Shown here in pieces: positions 1 to 8,207 of a stretch of 39,219 bases of DNA (the first letter of the stretch is position 1; each line of letters begins with the position of its first letter). This DNA is from Pseudomonas sp. Root562 (GTDB taxonomy: Bacteria > Pseudomonadota > Gammaproteobacteria > Pseudomonadales > Pseudomonadaceae), in NCBI RefSeq assembly GCF_001427125.1, contig NZ_LMGK01000001.1, positions 591,067 through 630,285 of the forward strand, read 5' to 3'. The position numbers and the translations under genes were made by a program. The notes below the pieces were generated by a model. That model did not search any database. It was given only the letters and a program-made list of their open reading frames with translations, and had not been told where the DNA came from.

Positions 1-610
1 CTACAGGGGATCTTCAGTGGTCGAAAATCCCGATCACACCGGGATCCATAGTGGAAACTGGCTTGCCAGCGATGGCGGCCTGACAGCCAACCATTCTCTA
101 CCAGATGCCCCCAATCCAACTGTAGGAGTGAGCCTGCTCGCGATGGCGGATTCTCATTCAACAGGTGAGTTGACTGATCCACCGCTATCGCGAGCAGGCT
201 CACTCCTACAGGGGATCTTCTGTGGTCGAAAATCCCGATCACACCGGGATCCACTGTGGCTTGCCAGCGATGACGGCCTCACAGCCGACCAACCTCTATC
301 AGATGTCCCCAATCCATTTGTAGGAGTGAGCCTGCTCGCGATGGCGGATTCTCATTCATCAGGTGAGTTGACTGATCCACCGCTATCGCGAGCAGGCTCA
401 CTCCTACAGTCTGTGGTCGAAAATCCCGATCACACCGGGATCCACTGTGGCTTGCCAGCGATGACGGCCTCACAGCCGACCAACCTCTATCAGATGTCCC
501 CAATCCAATTGTAGGAGCCAGCCCTGCTGGCGATGCCGGCCTGACAGCCAACCAATCCCTACCAGATGCACTCCAACCCTGTGGGAGCTGGCTTGCCAGC
601 GATGGCGGCC
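1..610. repeat. Tandem array of REP elements (about 2.9 units of 198-205 bp)
   Basis: This 656-bp gene-free stretch is almost entirely repeats. A unit starting at 1 is repeated from 206 and again, partially, from 404. Each unit carries the motif ATCCCGATCACACCGGGAT, a single REP (GCTTGCCAGCGATG) and, in units 1 and 2, a 90-bp inverted REP pair (121-210 and 319-408) whose arms read TAGGAGTGAGCCTGCTCGCG and its complement. The third unit changes at about 511 into single REPs of the TGTGGGAGCTGGCTTGCCAG type. Open reading frames here are low-complexity by-products of the repeats. The array lies directly downstream of the TpsB gene and may act as a transcription end or mRNA-stabilising region; that role is inferred. 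Confidence 0.9.
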
Positions 611-656
611 TGACAGCCGACCATTCTCCAAAAGATGCCCCCATCCCTCACCCACC

Positions 657-2327
657 CTACAACTGATAACTGAAACTGATGCTGTACCGCGGCTTGCGGT
701 TGAAGGTATCCAGTGCCTCATCGGACATGGGTTTGGCCGCCTCGAGTGCAATGTTGTAGTACCTGGCATCGCCAAATCGCAAACCCACGGCTGCCGATGA
801 CATGTCGCTGCCTTTGACCGGCAGTTGGTTGAACCAGGTCTTGGCCCGGTCCAGGACCACATAAGGTTGCAGGACCCTGACCCAGTTTCCGTCGCGGTTG
901 AAGCTGTAGTTCACTTCGTAAGCCGCGCCCCAGCCCTTGTCGCCGGATGCCTGGTCGTCAGGGTAGCCGCGGCCGAAGTTTTGTCCGCCGAACACAGCGC
1001 GTTCGCTGTCGGGCAGGGTGTCGTCGCTCCAGTACCACGCGGCCGACAGCACGCCTTGCCAGTGGTCGAAGAATTTATCGCTTTGCACCCCTGACAGGCG
1101 CAGACGGAAGAAGTCCAGGTCGAGGGCGCTGTTGTTGGTTTCTGCGCCCATGCTGTCGAGGCCCTGGTACAGCCCGCCGCTGATGATGCGCAGTTGTTGC
1201 GCATCGGCCTTGCGCCAGTCGCTTTCGAACGCCAGGGCGCGGACGTCGGTGCGTTCTTCAACGCTGAGCGGGAAACCCACCACTTTGTAGCGGGTCTTGT
1301 CGTTGACGGCATATAACCGCGCGCCGGCACTGAGCAGTTCGTTGGGCGAGGCAATGACCGGATGGCTGAAGCCAATGGAATACCGGTCGTTTTCCCGGTG
1401 GGGTTCGAGCTCAAGGCCGTTATCGAGTCTGATATTCGTACCAAGGTCGGCGCGGTAGCGGGAGGCGGACAGTGCCAGTTGCGTGCCTTCGGCATTGAGG
1501 AACTGGTTGTAGTCCAGACGATAGTAATGTTCATCGTCAGCCCCCGGTGGAAACAGGCCGCTGAGGCTCAGTTGTTCTCCCATGGCGGTCTGGGAGTTGC
1601 TGCTCACGCCGAGCAAGGCCTGGGTGCCGTTGCGGTTGTCGTCGGTGGTGCTCAGGCTGCTGGTGAAGGGCTTGCGGCTGGCCTGGGCGATAAGGTCGGT
1701 CGCGCCATCGGTGGTGCCCGGCGGCGGGACTTGCGCTTGCAGGGTCACGCCGGGTATTCGGCTCATCAACGTGGTGTAACGTTCGAACGTTTTGCGGGTC
1801 AGCGGCCGTTCGGTCTGGAGTTTGGCCACCAGTTTGTCGAGCAGGCCTTTGACCCGTCCGATGTCGCCCTGCAGTTGGTAATTCCTGATGTAGCCTTCCA
1901 CCAGCACCACCCGCGCCACACCGTTATCGAACGACTGCCGTGGCAGAAACGCGTAGGACAGCAAGTAGCCATCCTGTTGATAGCGGCGGGTGATGTTGCG
2001 GGTCGCTTCGATCAGGTCGGCCAGGCTGGTTTCGTGGCCCAGCAGCGGTTGGTAAATGGCGGCCAGTTCCGTCAGCGGGTAAATGGTCCCGCCTTCGATC
2101 TGCACGGTTTTGAGATTGACCTTGGTACCCATCATCAACGGTTGCGCTTGTGTGGCGCCGGGCTCCGGCACTTGAAGGGGGGCGGCTGTTGGACGATAGG
2201 CGTCGGCGGGCAGGTTGGGTACCGGCAGGTTGCGGATCGTGTCGTTGCTGTTGAGGAAGCTGGGGAGGGTGTCGGCGAAAGCGGTGCAACTGAGGGGCAG
2301 TAACAGCAGGCAAGGCAAAATGCGCAT
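657..2327 (-). CDS. ShlB/FhaC/HecB-family two-partner secretion transporter (TpsB, Omp85 superfamily)
   Basis: A 556-residue outer membrane protein predicted to translocate a TpsA-type exoprotein. The ATG at 2327 is chosen because GGGAGTG lies just upstream and it opens a signal peptide (residues 1-18, MRILPCLLLL followed by SCTAFA). An in-frame longer start exists but lacks a signal peptide. After a proline-rich linker come two POTRA-like segments (about 68-140, containing YQQDGYLLSYAFLPRQ, and about 140-215, containing VVLVEGYIRNYQLQGDIG). A C-terminal beta-barrel follows, ending in the aromatic-rich strand YSISFSYQL. Length fits the family. It lies 138 bp downstream of a lipoprotein gene on the same strand. 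No exoprotein with a TPS domain is present nearby, which is unusual. The family assignment is firm; the substrate is unknown. Confidence 0.9.
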   Translation of the reverse strand: MRILPCLLLLPLSCTAFADTLPSFLNSNDTIRNLPVPNLPADAYRPTAAPLQVPEPGATQAQPLMMGTKVNLKTVQIEGGTIYPLTELAAIYQPLLGHETSLADLIEATRNITRRYQQDGYLLSYAFLPRQSFDNGVARVVLVEGYIRNYQLQGDIGRVKGLLDKLVAKLQTERPLTRKTFERYTTLMSRIPGVTLQAQVPPPGTTDGATDLIAQASRKPFTSSLSTTDDNRNGTQALLGVSSNSQTAMGEQLSLSGLFPPGADDEHYYRLDYNQFLNAEGTQLALSASRYRADLGTNIRLDNGLELEPHRENDRYSIGFSHPVIASPNELLSAGARLYAVNDKTRYKVVGFPLSVEERTDVRALAFESDWRKADAQQLRIISGGLYQGLDSMGAETNNSALDLDFFRLRLSGVQSDKFFDHWQGVLSAAWYWSDDTLPDSERAVFGGQNFGRGYPDDQASGDKGWGAAYEVNYSFNRDGNWVRVLQPYVVLDRAKTWFNQLPVKGSDMSSAAVGLRFGDARYYNIALEAAKPMSDEALDTFNRKPRYSISFSYQL

Positions 2328-2360
2328 AGGACACTCCCTGTTCAAACCGCTGTGTCGCGT

Positions 2361-2410
2361 GGGTCTTCGTGACCCAAAGAAAAAGACGGAAGACTGATCA
2401 GAATCTTCCG
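2361..2410 (-). terminator. Probable intrinsic terminator between the lipoprotein gene and tpsB
   Basis: On the minus strand a 7-bp stem (CGGAAGA/TCTTCCG, 2387-2410, loop of 10) is followed by a T-rich run TCTTTTTCTTT. A second small hairpin (GGGTC/GACCC) lies at 2361-2375. It would end or attenuate transcription leaving the lipoprotein gene before it reaches the TpsB gene. Confidence 0.6.
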
Positions 2411-2465
2411 CCTCCAACCAAGCGTAGGCGCTGTAGGTAAGGCCGTCGAATCGGCCAGGTGCAAT

Positions 2466-3962
2466 TCAGCGTTGGTTTCCTCCCAGTGCGCCGGTCAGCC
2501 CACCCAACACGCCGCCCAGGCCACCGGAGGTGCCGGTGCCGGTGCCGCTGTTGACCAGCCCGCCGACCGCCGCAACGGTGCCGCCCACGGTGGTGACGGT
2601 GGTGCCGACTGCGGCGACAACCGGGTTGGCGTTGCTGCCGGTAATCGCGCCGCCGAGGTTGGCAACGGCGCCGCCGACCTGGCCGGTGAGGCTGGCGACC
2701 GGGGAGCCAATGCCGGTCGCGCTGCCGATGTTTTGGGTCAGGCCGGTCACGCCAGTGGTGACGGGATTGATCGCGGCCCCGATGCTTGTGGCGACGGTGC
2801 CCAGCGCCGCGGTCGGTCCGGTATTGGCGATACCGCTACCGCCCAGAGCACTTCCCACCGAGGCGATCAGATTACCGCCTGCCGCACCGTTCACGCCGAC
2901 CGCGCTGACCACACCATTGGTGTTGCCGATGTTCAGCCCGCTACCGACGTTGACCACAGCGCCGCCGACGGTTTCCAACAGGCCGTTGCCACCCAGGCCG
3001 CCGCCAGATCCGCTGCCGTTGGCCAGCAGGCCTCCGACCTTGCCGACCGCTGTGCCGGTGTTGCTCAGGGTGCCACCGACGGTGTTGGTCAGTGCGTTGC
3101 CGTTGCCGGCATCGGTGACTTTTCCACCTATGCCATCAACCGTGTCGCCGACTTTCTGCACGATGCCCTTGAGCGGATCGCCCAGGCCGGTGGCGTCGCC
3201 GACCTTGTCGGTGGTGCTCTCGACCATGGCGATCACCGGCACCAGTTTGTTGCCGACTTCCTGGGTCACTGAGCCCAGCGGACCGCTGGTGGTCGCGGTG
3301 CTCAACGTGTCGCCAAGCATGGTGACTCGCTCGCCGACCCCATCGAGCACCGGCGCAACGCGGGTCACTACGCCACCCACCACCGGCACGCTGTTGGTGG
3401 CGGTCGCGAGTTTGCCGCTGACATCGGAAACGCCGTCACCGACATCCTGCACGACGCCGCCGACTGCCGAGGCGGTGACACCGAGGCCATTCGGATCGGT
3501 GCCGAGTTTGCCCAAGCCATCGGCCACGCCGTCACCCAATGTGCTGACCACGTTGCCGGTGGTGTTGACCACGCTTTGTACCACGCCACCGACCACCGGA
3601 ACCGAGCCCAGCGAATCGCCGATCTGCCCTACGCCATCGCCGACGCCACCGACAGTGGTGCCGACGTCCTGAAGCAGGGTGGTGGTCACCAGCGGCGTTA
3701 CCGTTGGATTGGTCGGGTTGGTGGGGTCGGTTGGATTGGTCGGACTGGTCGGGTCAGTGGTGCCGCCACCGCCACCGCCTGTGCCAGCGGTGCCGTCTGA
3801 ACCACCGGCTGCACCACCAGCACCCGCAGAGGTCTGGCCATCGGGTGAGGAACTGTCGGAGCTGCTGTCATGACCGCCACCGCCGCTGCTGCAACCGGCC
3901 AGACCTAGCGAGAGAATGAGCGCCAATGCAATTGCGGATTTGCACAAAACTTGAGTTTTCAT
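2466..3962 (-). CDS. Gly/Val-repeat outer membrane lipoprotein (often annotated 'collagen-like')
   Basis: A 498-residue predicted lipoprotein. The ATG at 3962 is preceded by AAGGA at good distance. The N-terminus is a lipoprotein signal with lipobox LAGC (Cys24) followed by Ser-Ser, which favours outer-membrane sorting. Residues 25-65 are Ser/Gly rich and are followed by a PT/PN repeat spacer (about 66-92). The remaining roughly 400 residues are degenerate VGG-type repeats (motifs such as VPVVGGVV, VGDGV, GGTLSNTG) and the protein ends in a glycine-rich tail. No continuous Gly-X-Y register is visible, so a collagen triple helix is not supported by eye. The mature part has no further cysteine that I can see. 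Being next to a TpsB transporter suggests a surface or biofilm-matrix role, which is inference. The function is unknown. Confidence 0.85.
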   Translation of the reverse strand: MKTQVLCKSAIALALILSLGLAGCSSGGGGHDSSSDSSSPDGQTSAGAGGAAGGSDGTAGTGGGGGGTTDPTSPTNPTDPTNPTNPTVTPLVTTTLLQDVGTTVGGVGDGVGQIGDSLGSVPVVGGVVQSVVNTTGNVVSTLGDGVADGLGKLGTDPNGLGVTASAVGGVVQDVGDGVSDVSGKLATATNSVPVVGGVVTRVAPVLDGVGERVTMLGDTLSTATTSGPLGSVTQEVGNKLVPVIAMVESTTDKVGDATGLGDPLKGIVQKVGDTVDGIGGKVTDAGNGNALTNTVGGTLSNTGTAVGKVGGLLANGSGSGGGLGGNGLLETVGGAVVNVGSGLNIGNTNGVVSAVGVNGAAGGNLIASVGSALGGSGIANTGPTAALGTVATSIGAAINPVTTGVTGLTQNIGSATGIGSPVASLTGQVGGAVANLGGAITGSNANPVVAAVGTTVTTVGGTVAAVGGLVNSGTGTGTSGGLGGVLGGLTGALGGNQR

Positions 3963-4300
3963 GATTGAAAGTCCTTGCACCTGTAACAACGTCGTTGTCT
4001 TCGATGGCTGACCGGTTCTGTCGCCGGCCATGCCTCCGTCCGTTGTCCACATATCAATCGCAAGGCTTCTGCAACGCCATTCTCCACTTGGTATTAAACC
4101 GTTTTATACACGCGCGCGCGTGCTGCCTAAGGGCTAATACCTTGGGGTTAGCCGCGGGTGAAAATGCCTTTTAAATCAAGAAGGCTGTGGCTGGAGAGGG
4201 AGAAGGCGAGGAGGGAGAAAACTTAAGTGATATATACACAATTGACCATGTTAGGGAGCCGAAAAGATCGCAGCCCCGCAGGCTGCGATCTGTTGATCTG
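3963..4300. other. Intergenic region upstream of the lipoprotein gene, with two symmetric motifs
   Basis: No gene is seen in this 338-bp stretch. It holds a perfect 14-bp CG-rich palindrome CACGCGCGCGCGTG (4109-4122), part of a 19-bp alternating purine/pyrimidine run, and a dyad GGCTAA-N10-TTAGCC (4132-4153). Both lie 150-190 bp upstream of the lipoprotein start and could be regulator sites. The right end contains the terminator of the maoC-type gene. I could not pick a convincing -35/-10 pair. Confidence 0.5.
4262..4291 (-). terminator. Rho-independent terminator after the maoC-type gene
   Basis: An 11-bp perfect stem AGATCGCAGCC/GGCTGCGATCT (4265-4291, loop CCGCA) is followed on the minus strand by TTTTCGG. 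It lies 10 bp beyond the stop of the MaoC-family gene, a typical Pseudomonas terminator. Confidence 0.9.
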
Positions 4301-5155
4301 TCAGGCAACCGGTCGCCAATGCCCGACCATGTGTTCAAGATCCCCAGCCCCGATCAATTGCAGATCACCACTGGACCCCGCCGCGCTGGAAAGCAATGCG
4401 ACTTCGCTGGGCAGGCGAACCGGCTTTTTGAATTGCACCGCGATCTCGATGTTTGCCGCCGGCAGATGTTCGGCCAACGCGGCCAGTGTGCGAGCCTTGT
4501 TCCAAAGCCCATGGGCGATGGCCGATGGAAAGCCGAACAGTTTGGCGCTGGCCGAGCTCAGGTGAATCGGATTGTAGTCCCCGGACACCTTGGCGTATTG
4601 CCGGCCAATATCCGCTGGCGCCTTCCACTGGGCCACTTGCGTGAGCGTCATTGTCGACGCCAACACTTCCTCCACGGGCTCGCCTTCGAGTTTGACCCCT
4701 CGGCACAGCATCTGGCTTTGCGCCTCCCACAGCGGCCCGAGTTGATCATCCAGGGTGGTCACCAGATCGAACGTCGCGCCTTTGGCATGGGGTTGCAAGT
4801 TTTCCACATGCACGCTGACACGCGCCCGATTGAGTCCACCCATGGGGCGCAGCACGCGAATGCGATTGCTCAGATGAATCAGCCCCAGCAACGGAAACGG
4901 AAAGTCCTTGGCAGTCAGCAATTGCATCTGCAAGGCGAAGGCGAGGATATGTGGGTAAGTGGGTGGCAGCAGGCTGTTGTCGGCAAAACCGCAGACCTTG
5001 CGATAGGCCGCCAGACGCTTTGCATCGACATCGACCCAGCAGCGCAGGCCAGTGGTCGGCAAGCTGGTCCCCGTGATTTTTCGTCGCGTCGCCGCCTGTG
5101 CGTACAGTCCCGGCAGGCTGGGTTCGCGATTGAGTGTGTGCCAGTCGATGCTCAT
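4301..5155 (-). CDS. MaoC-family (R)-specific 3-hydroxyacyl hydratase/dehydratase, HtdX-like
   Basis: A 284-residue double-hotdog protein predicted to interconvert (R)-3-hydroxyacyl and trans-2-enoyl thioesters. The C-terminal half carries the hydratase-2 signature YAKVSGDYNPIH (Tyr187 to His198) followed by GFPSAIAHGLW, with Asp193 and His198 as the usual catalytic pair. The N-terminal half is a degenerate hotdog fold. The ATG at 5155 lies 2 bp after the stop of the upstream FabG4-like gene, so the two are translationally coupled. A longer start 30 bp upstream would overlap that gene and is less likely. The HtdX-FabG4 pairing next to a thiolase matches the Mycobacterium tuberculosis Rv0241c-Rv0243 arrangement (established knowledge), which supports a role in acyl-chain processing. 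The exact substrate is unknown. Confidence 0.88.
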   Translation of the reverse strand: MSIDWHTLNREPSLPGLYAQAATRRKITGTSLPTTGLRCWVDVDAKRLAAYRKVCGFADNSLLPPTYPHILAFALQMQLLTAKDFPFPLLGLIHLSNRIRVLRPMGGLNRARVSVHVENLQPHAKGATFDLVTTLDDQLGPLWEAQSQMLCRGVKLEGEPVEEVLASTMTLTQVAQWKAPADIGRQYAKVSGDYNPIHLSSASAKLFGFPSAIAHGLWNKARTLAALAEHLPAANIEIAVQFKKPVRLPSEVALLSSAAGSSGDLQLIGAGDLEHMVGHWRPVA

Positions 5156-5157
5156 GC

Positions 5158-6510
5158 CTAAGCCCCCAAAACACTTTGCCCGCACACACGCAAGGCTTGC
5201 CCGGTGAAGGCCCCGGTGCCCGGTTGAGCCAGCCAGGCCACCGCTTCGGCAACGTCTTGCGGCAAGCCGCCCTGGCCCAACGAACTCATGCGCCGCCCGG
5301 CTTCGCGAAGGCCAAACGGGATGTGCGCGGTCATTTGGGTTTCGATAAAACCCGGCGCCACGGCGTTGATGCTGATACCCCGCGCTTGCAATAGCGGTGC
5401 CCAGGCTTGCGCCAGACCGATCAGCCCAGCCTTGCTCGCCGCGTAGTTGGTTTGCCCGCGGTTACCGGCGATGCCGCTGATCGACGCCAACAGAATCACC
5501 CGGCCGTTGTCGCGCAGGGTGCCGTTATCGAGCAAGGCTTTGGTCAACACTTGTGGCGCGTTGAGGTTGACTGCAAGCACCGCGTCCCAGAATTCCGGGG
5601 TCATGTTGGCCAACGTTTTGTCGCGGGTGATGCCGGCGTTGTGCACCACGATATCGACCCCGTCGGGCAGTTGTTCGACCAGGTGCGCGGCGGCGTCTTC
5701 GGCACAGATATCCAGGGTGATGCTACGTCCACCCAAGCGGGCGGCGAGGGCCTCCAGATCATTTTTGGCCGGTGGCACGTCCAGCAGAATGACGTCGGCA
5801 CCGTCCCGGGCCAGGGTCTCGGCAATGGATGCGCCGATGCCTCGCGCGGCACCGGTGACCAGCGCCTTGCGTCCGGCCAGCGGTCGCGTCCAGTCCGTCA
5901 CCGGCGTATCGCAGGGATTCAGGCGAATTACTTGGCCGGAAACGAACGCGCTTTTTGGCGAAAGGAAAAACCGCAGCGGGCCTTCCAGTTGATCTTCGGC
6001 ACCTTCGCCGACATGGATCAGTTGCAAGGTGCCGCCGCTGCGCAGTTCCTTGGCCAGCGAGCGGCTGAAACCTTCGAGCGCACGTTGGGCGCTGGCGGCG
6101 AACGGGTCGGTCAAGGTCTGCGGGTCACGCCCGAGAATCACCAGGTGCGCACTGTGATCGAGATTTTTCATCAATGGCTGGAAGAACTCGCGCAGCTGCT
6201 TGAGCTGATCGGTGTGCAGCAGATTGCTGGCGTCGTACACCACGGCTTTGAGTTTCGGGCCGTGCCCGGGAATCCACGCCGTCGCCATCGAGGGTTCCGT
6301 GCCGTAGCTGTAGATCGCGTCGGTCAGGCGATTGGCAAAGGCGCTGACGTTCTCCGCCAATGGCCCGCCGCCAATCAGCAGAGCACCCTCCACCGGACGC
6401 AGCCGACCGGCTTGCCAGCGCTCCAGCCGAGTCGGTGAAGGCAGGCCCAAGGCGCCGACCAGACGATGGCCGATGGATGAATTGGCAAAGTCGATATAGC
6501 GGTCAGACAT
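5158..6510 (-). CDS. High-molecular-weight 3-oxoacyl-ACP/CoA reductase, FabG4-like
   Basis: A 450-residue SDR reductase, about 200 residues longer than housekeeping FabG. The extra N-terminal half (1-205) resembles the degenerate flavodoxin-like domain of mycobacterial FabG4. The C-terminal SDR domain has the cofactor motif TGAARGIG (219-226), NAG (291-293), catalytic Ser345, and Tyr356-x3-Lys360 (motif NYAASKAG). The ATG at 6510 has GGAG eight bases upstream. It is predicted to reduce 3-ketoacyl thioesters with NAD(P)H. It forms an operon with the MaoC hydratase (2-bp gap) and is divergent from the thiolase gene 244 bp away. The enzyme class is secure; the CoA or ACP preference and the pathway are inferred. 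Confidence 0.92.
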   Translation of the reverse strand: MSDRYIDFANSSIGHRLVGALGLPSPTRLERWQAGRLRPVEGALLIGGGPLAENVSAFANRLTDAIYSYGTEPSMATAWIPGHGPKLKAVVYDASNLLHTDQLKQLREFFQPLMKNLDHSAHLVILGRDPQTLTDPFAASAQRALEGFSRSLAKELRSGGTLQLIHVGEGAEDQLEGPLRFFLSPKSAFVSGQVIRLNPCDTPVTDWTRPLAGRKALVTGAARGIGASIAETLARDGADVILLDVPPAKNDLEALAARLGGRSITLDICAEDAAAHLVEQLPDGVDIVVHNAGITRDKTLANMTPEFWDAVLAVNLNAPQVLTKALLDNGTLRDNGRVILLASISGIAGNRGQTNYAASKAGLIGLAQAWAPLLQARGISINAVAPGFIETQMTAHIPFGLREAGRRMSSLGQGGLPQDVAEAVAWLAQPGTGAFTGQALRVCGQSVLGA

Positions 6511-6627
6511 GGAACGCGCTCCGAAAGCTGGGGTTCAAAGTGTGGACCACGAATGGCAATCAGTCGTTCGATCCACGAGATAAGGCCTACGCTTGAACCA
6601 GGCGGGATATAAATGACAACCGAATCC

Positions 6628-6714
6628 CTGTAGGAGCGAAGCTTGCTCGCGAAGGTGTATCAGTTGACATAAATGTAGCTGATACACCTTCGCGAGCAAG
6701 CTTCGCTCCTACAG
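6628..6714. repeat. Perfect inverted REP pair (36-bp arms)
   Basis: Arms 6628-6663 and 6679-6714 are exact reverse complements over 36 bp, separated by 15 bp. The core reads TAGGAGCGAAGCTTGCTCGC. It sits between the divergent FabG4-like and thiolase genes, ending 40 bp before the thiolase start codon. Confidence 0.95.
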
Positions 6715-6754
6715 AGGACGGTTTCCACATCGGATATTTCATCAGGGGATTTTC

Positions 6755-8032
6755 ATGACTCAACTGCGTCGCGTCGCAATCATCGGCGGTAACCGGATTC
6801 CCTTCGCCAGGTCCAACGGGCCATACGCCACCGCCAGCAACCAGGTGATGCTCACCGCCGCGCTCGAAGGCTTGATCGAACGCTACAACCTGCACGGTCA
6901 GCGCATCGGCGAGGTGGTCGCCGGCGCGGTACTCAAGTTGTCGCGAGACATGAACCTGACCCGCGAATGCGTACTCGGCTCGCGCTTGTCGCCTGCAACC
7001 CCGGCCTATGACATTCAGCAGGCGTGCGGTACCGGACTGGAAGCTGCGTTGCTGGTGGCCAACAAGATTGCCCTGGGGCAGATCGAGTGCGGCATTGCCG
7101 GTGGCGTTGATACCACCTCCGATGCGCCGATCAGCGTCAGCGAAGGGCTGCGCAAAATCCTCCTGCAGGCCAACCGTGCCAAGAGCACGGGCGACAAACT
7201 GAAAACCTTTCTGCAATTGCGACCGCAGCATCTGATCCCCGAATTCCCGCGCAACGGCGAGCCGCGCACCGGTTTGTCCATGGGGCAACATTGCGAGTTG
7301 ATGGCGCAAACCTGGAACATCCCCCGCGCAGAACAGGATCAACTGGCTCTGGAAAGTCATCAGAAGTTGGCGGCGTCCTATGCCGAAGGTTGGCACAACG
7401 ATCTGATGACGCCGTTCCTCGGTCTGACCCGTGACAATAATTTGCGGGCTGATTCGACACTGGAAAAACTTGCCGCGCTTAAACCGGCCTACGAAAAAAG
7501 CGCCAAGGGCACGCTGACCGCAGGTAACTCCACACCGCTGACCGATGGTGCGTCGCTGGTGTTGCTGGGCAGTGAACAATGGGCCAATGAGCGTGGCTTG
7601 CCGATTCTGGCGTACCTGCGTGACGGCGAGGCCGCGGCGGTGGACTTCGTCAACGGTGCCGAAGGCTTGTTGATGGCGCCGGTTTACGCGGTTCCGCGTT
7701 TGCTGGCGCGCAACGGCCTGAGCTTGCAGGACTTCGACTACTACGAGATTCACGAAGCCTTCGCCGCACAGGTGCTGTGCACATTGAAGGCCTGGGAAGA
7801 TCCGCAATACTGCAAAACCCGCCTCGGCCTCGATGCTGCGCTGGGTTCGATCGATCGCAGCCGACTCAACGTCAAAGGCAGTTCACTGGCGGCGGGGCAT
7901 CCGTTCGCCGCCACGGGAGGGCGAATTGTTGCGAACCTGGCGAAGCTGCTCGACGCGGCGGGGAAGGGAAGAGGGCTGATTTCAATTTGCGCGGCAGGCG
8001 GCCAAGGCGTGACAGCAATCATCGAGCGCTAA
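6755..8032 (+). CDS. Acetyl-CoA C-acyltransferase (thiolase), FadA2/FadI-like
   Basis: A 425-residue thiolase. The nucleophile Cys91 lies in IQQACGTGLEAA. The other active-site signatures are EIHEAFAAQ, GHPFAATGGRI with His382, and CAAGGQG with Cys412 near the C-terminus. The start is supported by GGGGA upstream of ATG 6755. It would cleave 3-ketoacyl-CoA or condense acetyl-CoA. It is divergent from the FabG4-like and MaoC genes, as in the M. tuberculosis fadA2/fabG4/htdX cluster, and is followed by an AraC regulator on the same strand after a REP pair. This arrangement suggests one acyl-CoA processing module; direction (degradative or synthetic) cannot be told from sequence. Confidence 0.92.
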   Translation: MTQLRRVAIIGGNRIPFARSNGPYATASNQVMLTAALEGLIERYNLHGQRIGEVVAGAVLKLSRDMNLTRECVLGSRLSPATPAYDIQQACGTGLEAALLVANKIALGQIECGIAGGVDTTSDAPISVSEGLRKILLQANRAKSTGDKLKTFLQLRPQHLIPEFPRNGEPRTGLSMGQHCELMAQTWNIPRAEQDQLALESHQKLAASYAEGWHNDLMTPFLGLTRDNNLRADSTLEKLAALKPAYEKSAKGTLTAGNSTPLTDGASLVLLGSEQWANERGLPILAYLRDGEAAAVDFVNGAEGLLMAPVYAVPRLLARNGLSLQDFDYYEIHEAFAAQVLCTLKAWEDPQYCKTRLGLDAALGSIDRSRLNVKGSSLAAGHPFAATGGRIVANLAKLLDAAGKGRGLISICAAGGQGVTAIIER

Positions 8033-8039
8033 GGTCCCC

Positions 8040-8128
8040 GTAGGAGCAAAGCTTGCTCGCGATAGCGGTGAATCAGTCAGCAACAATTTGCCTGGCATTC
8101 CGCTATCGCGAGCAAGCTTTGCTCCTAC
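8040..8128. repeat. Inverted REP pair (29-bp perfect arms)
   Basis: Arms 8040-8068 and 8100-8128 are exact reverse complements (core TAGGAGCAAAGCTTGCTCGC). It lies between the thiolase stop and the AraC regulator start. Confidence 0.93.
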
Positions 8129-8207
8129 AAAGAATTGTGGTGTTGATTCGATGGGGGACATGGCCTAACGTCCGCCCATCAGCCGCCTCGCAACACAAGG
8201 CCAGTCA

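Noticed and set aside
1..610. CRISPR-like array at the left edge
   Set aside because: Units are about 200 bp, contain inverted REP pairs, and lack unique spacers of constant length. No cas genes are present.
1362..2303. 313-aa open frame on the plus strand
   Set aside because: It is antisense to the TpsB gene, has no ribosome site or recognisable domain, and is a product of high-GC codon bias.
2530..3672. 380-aa Pro/Thr/Val-rich open frame on the plus strand
   Set aside because: It mirrors the Gly/Val repeats of the lipoprotein on the other strand; low complexity and no start signal.
2466..3962. True collagen-like triple-helix domain in the lipoprotein
   Set aside because: Glycines do not recur every third residue over any long stretch; the repeats are VGG-type.
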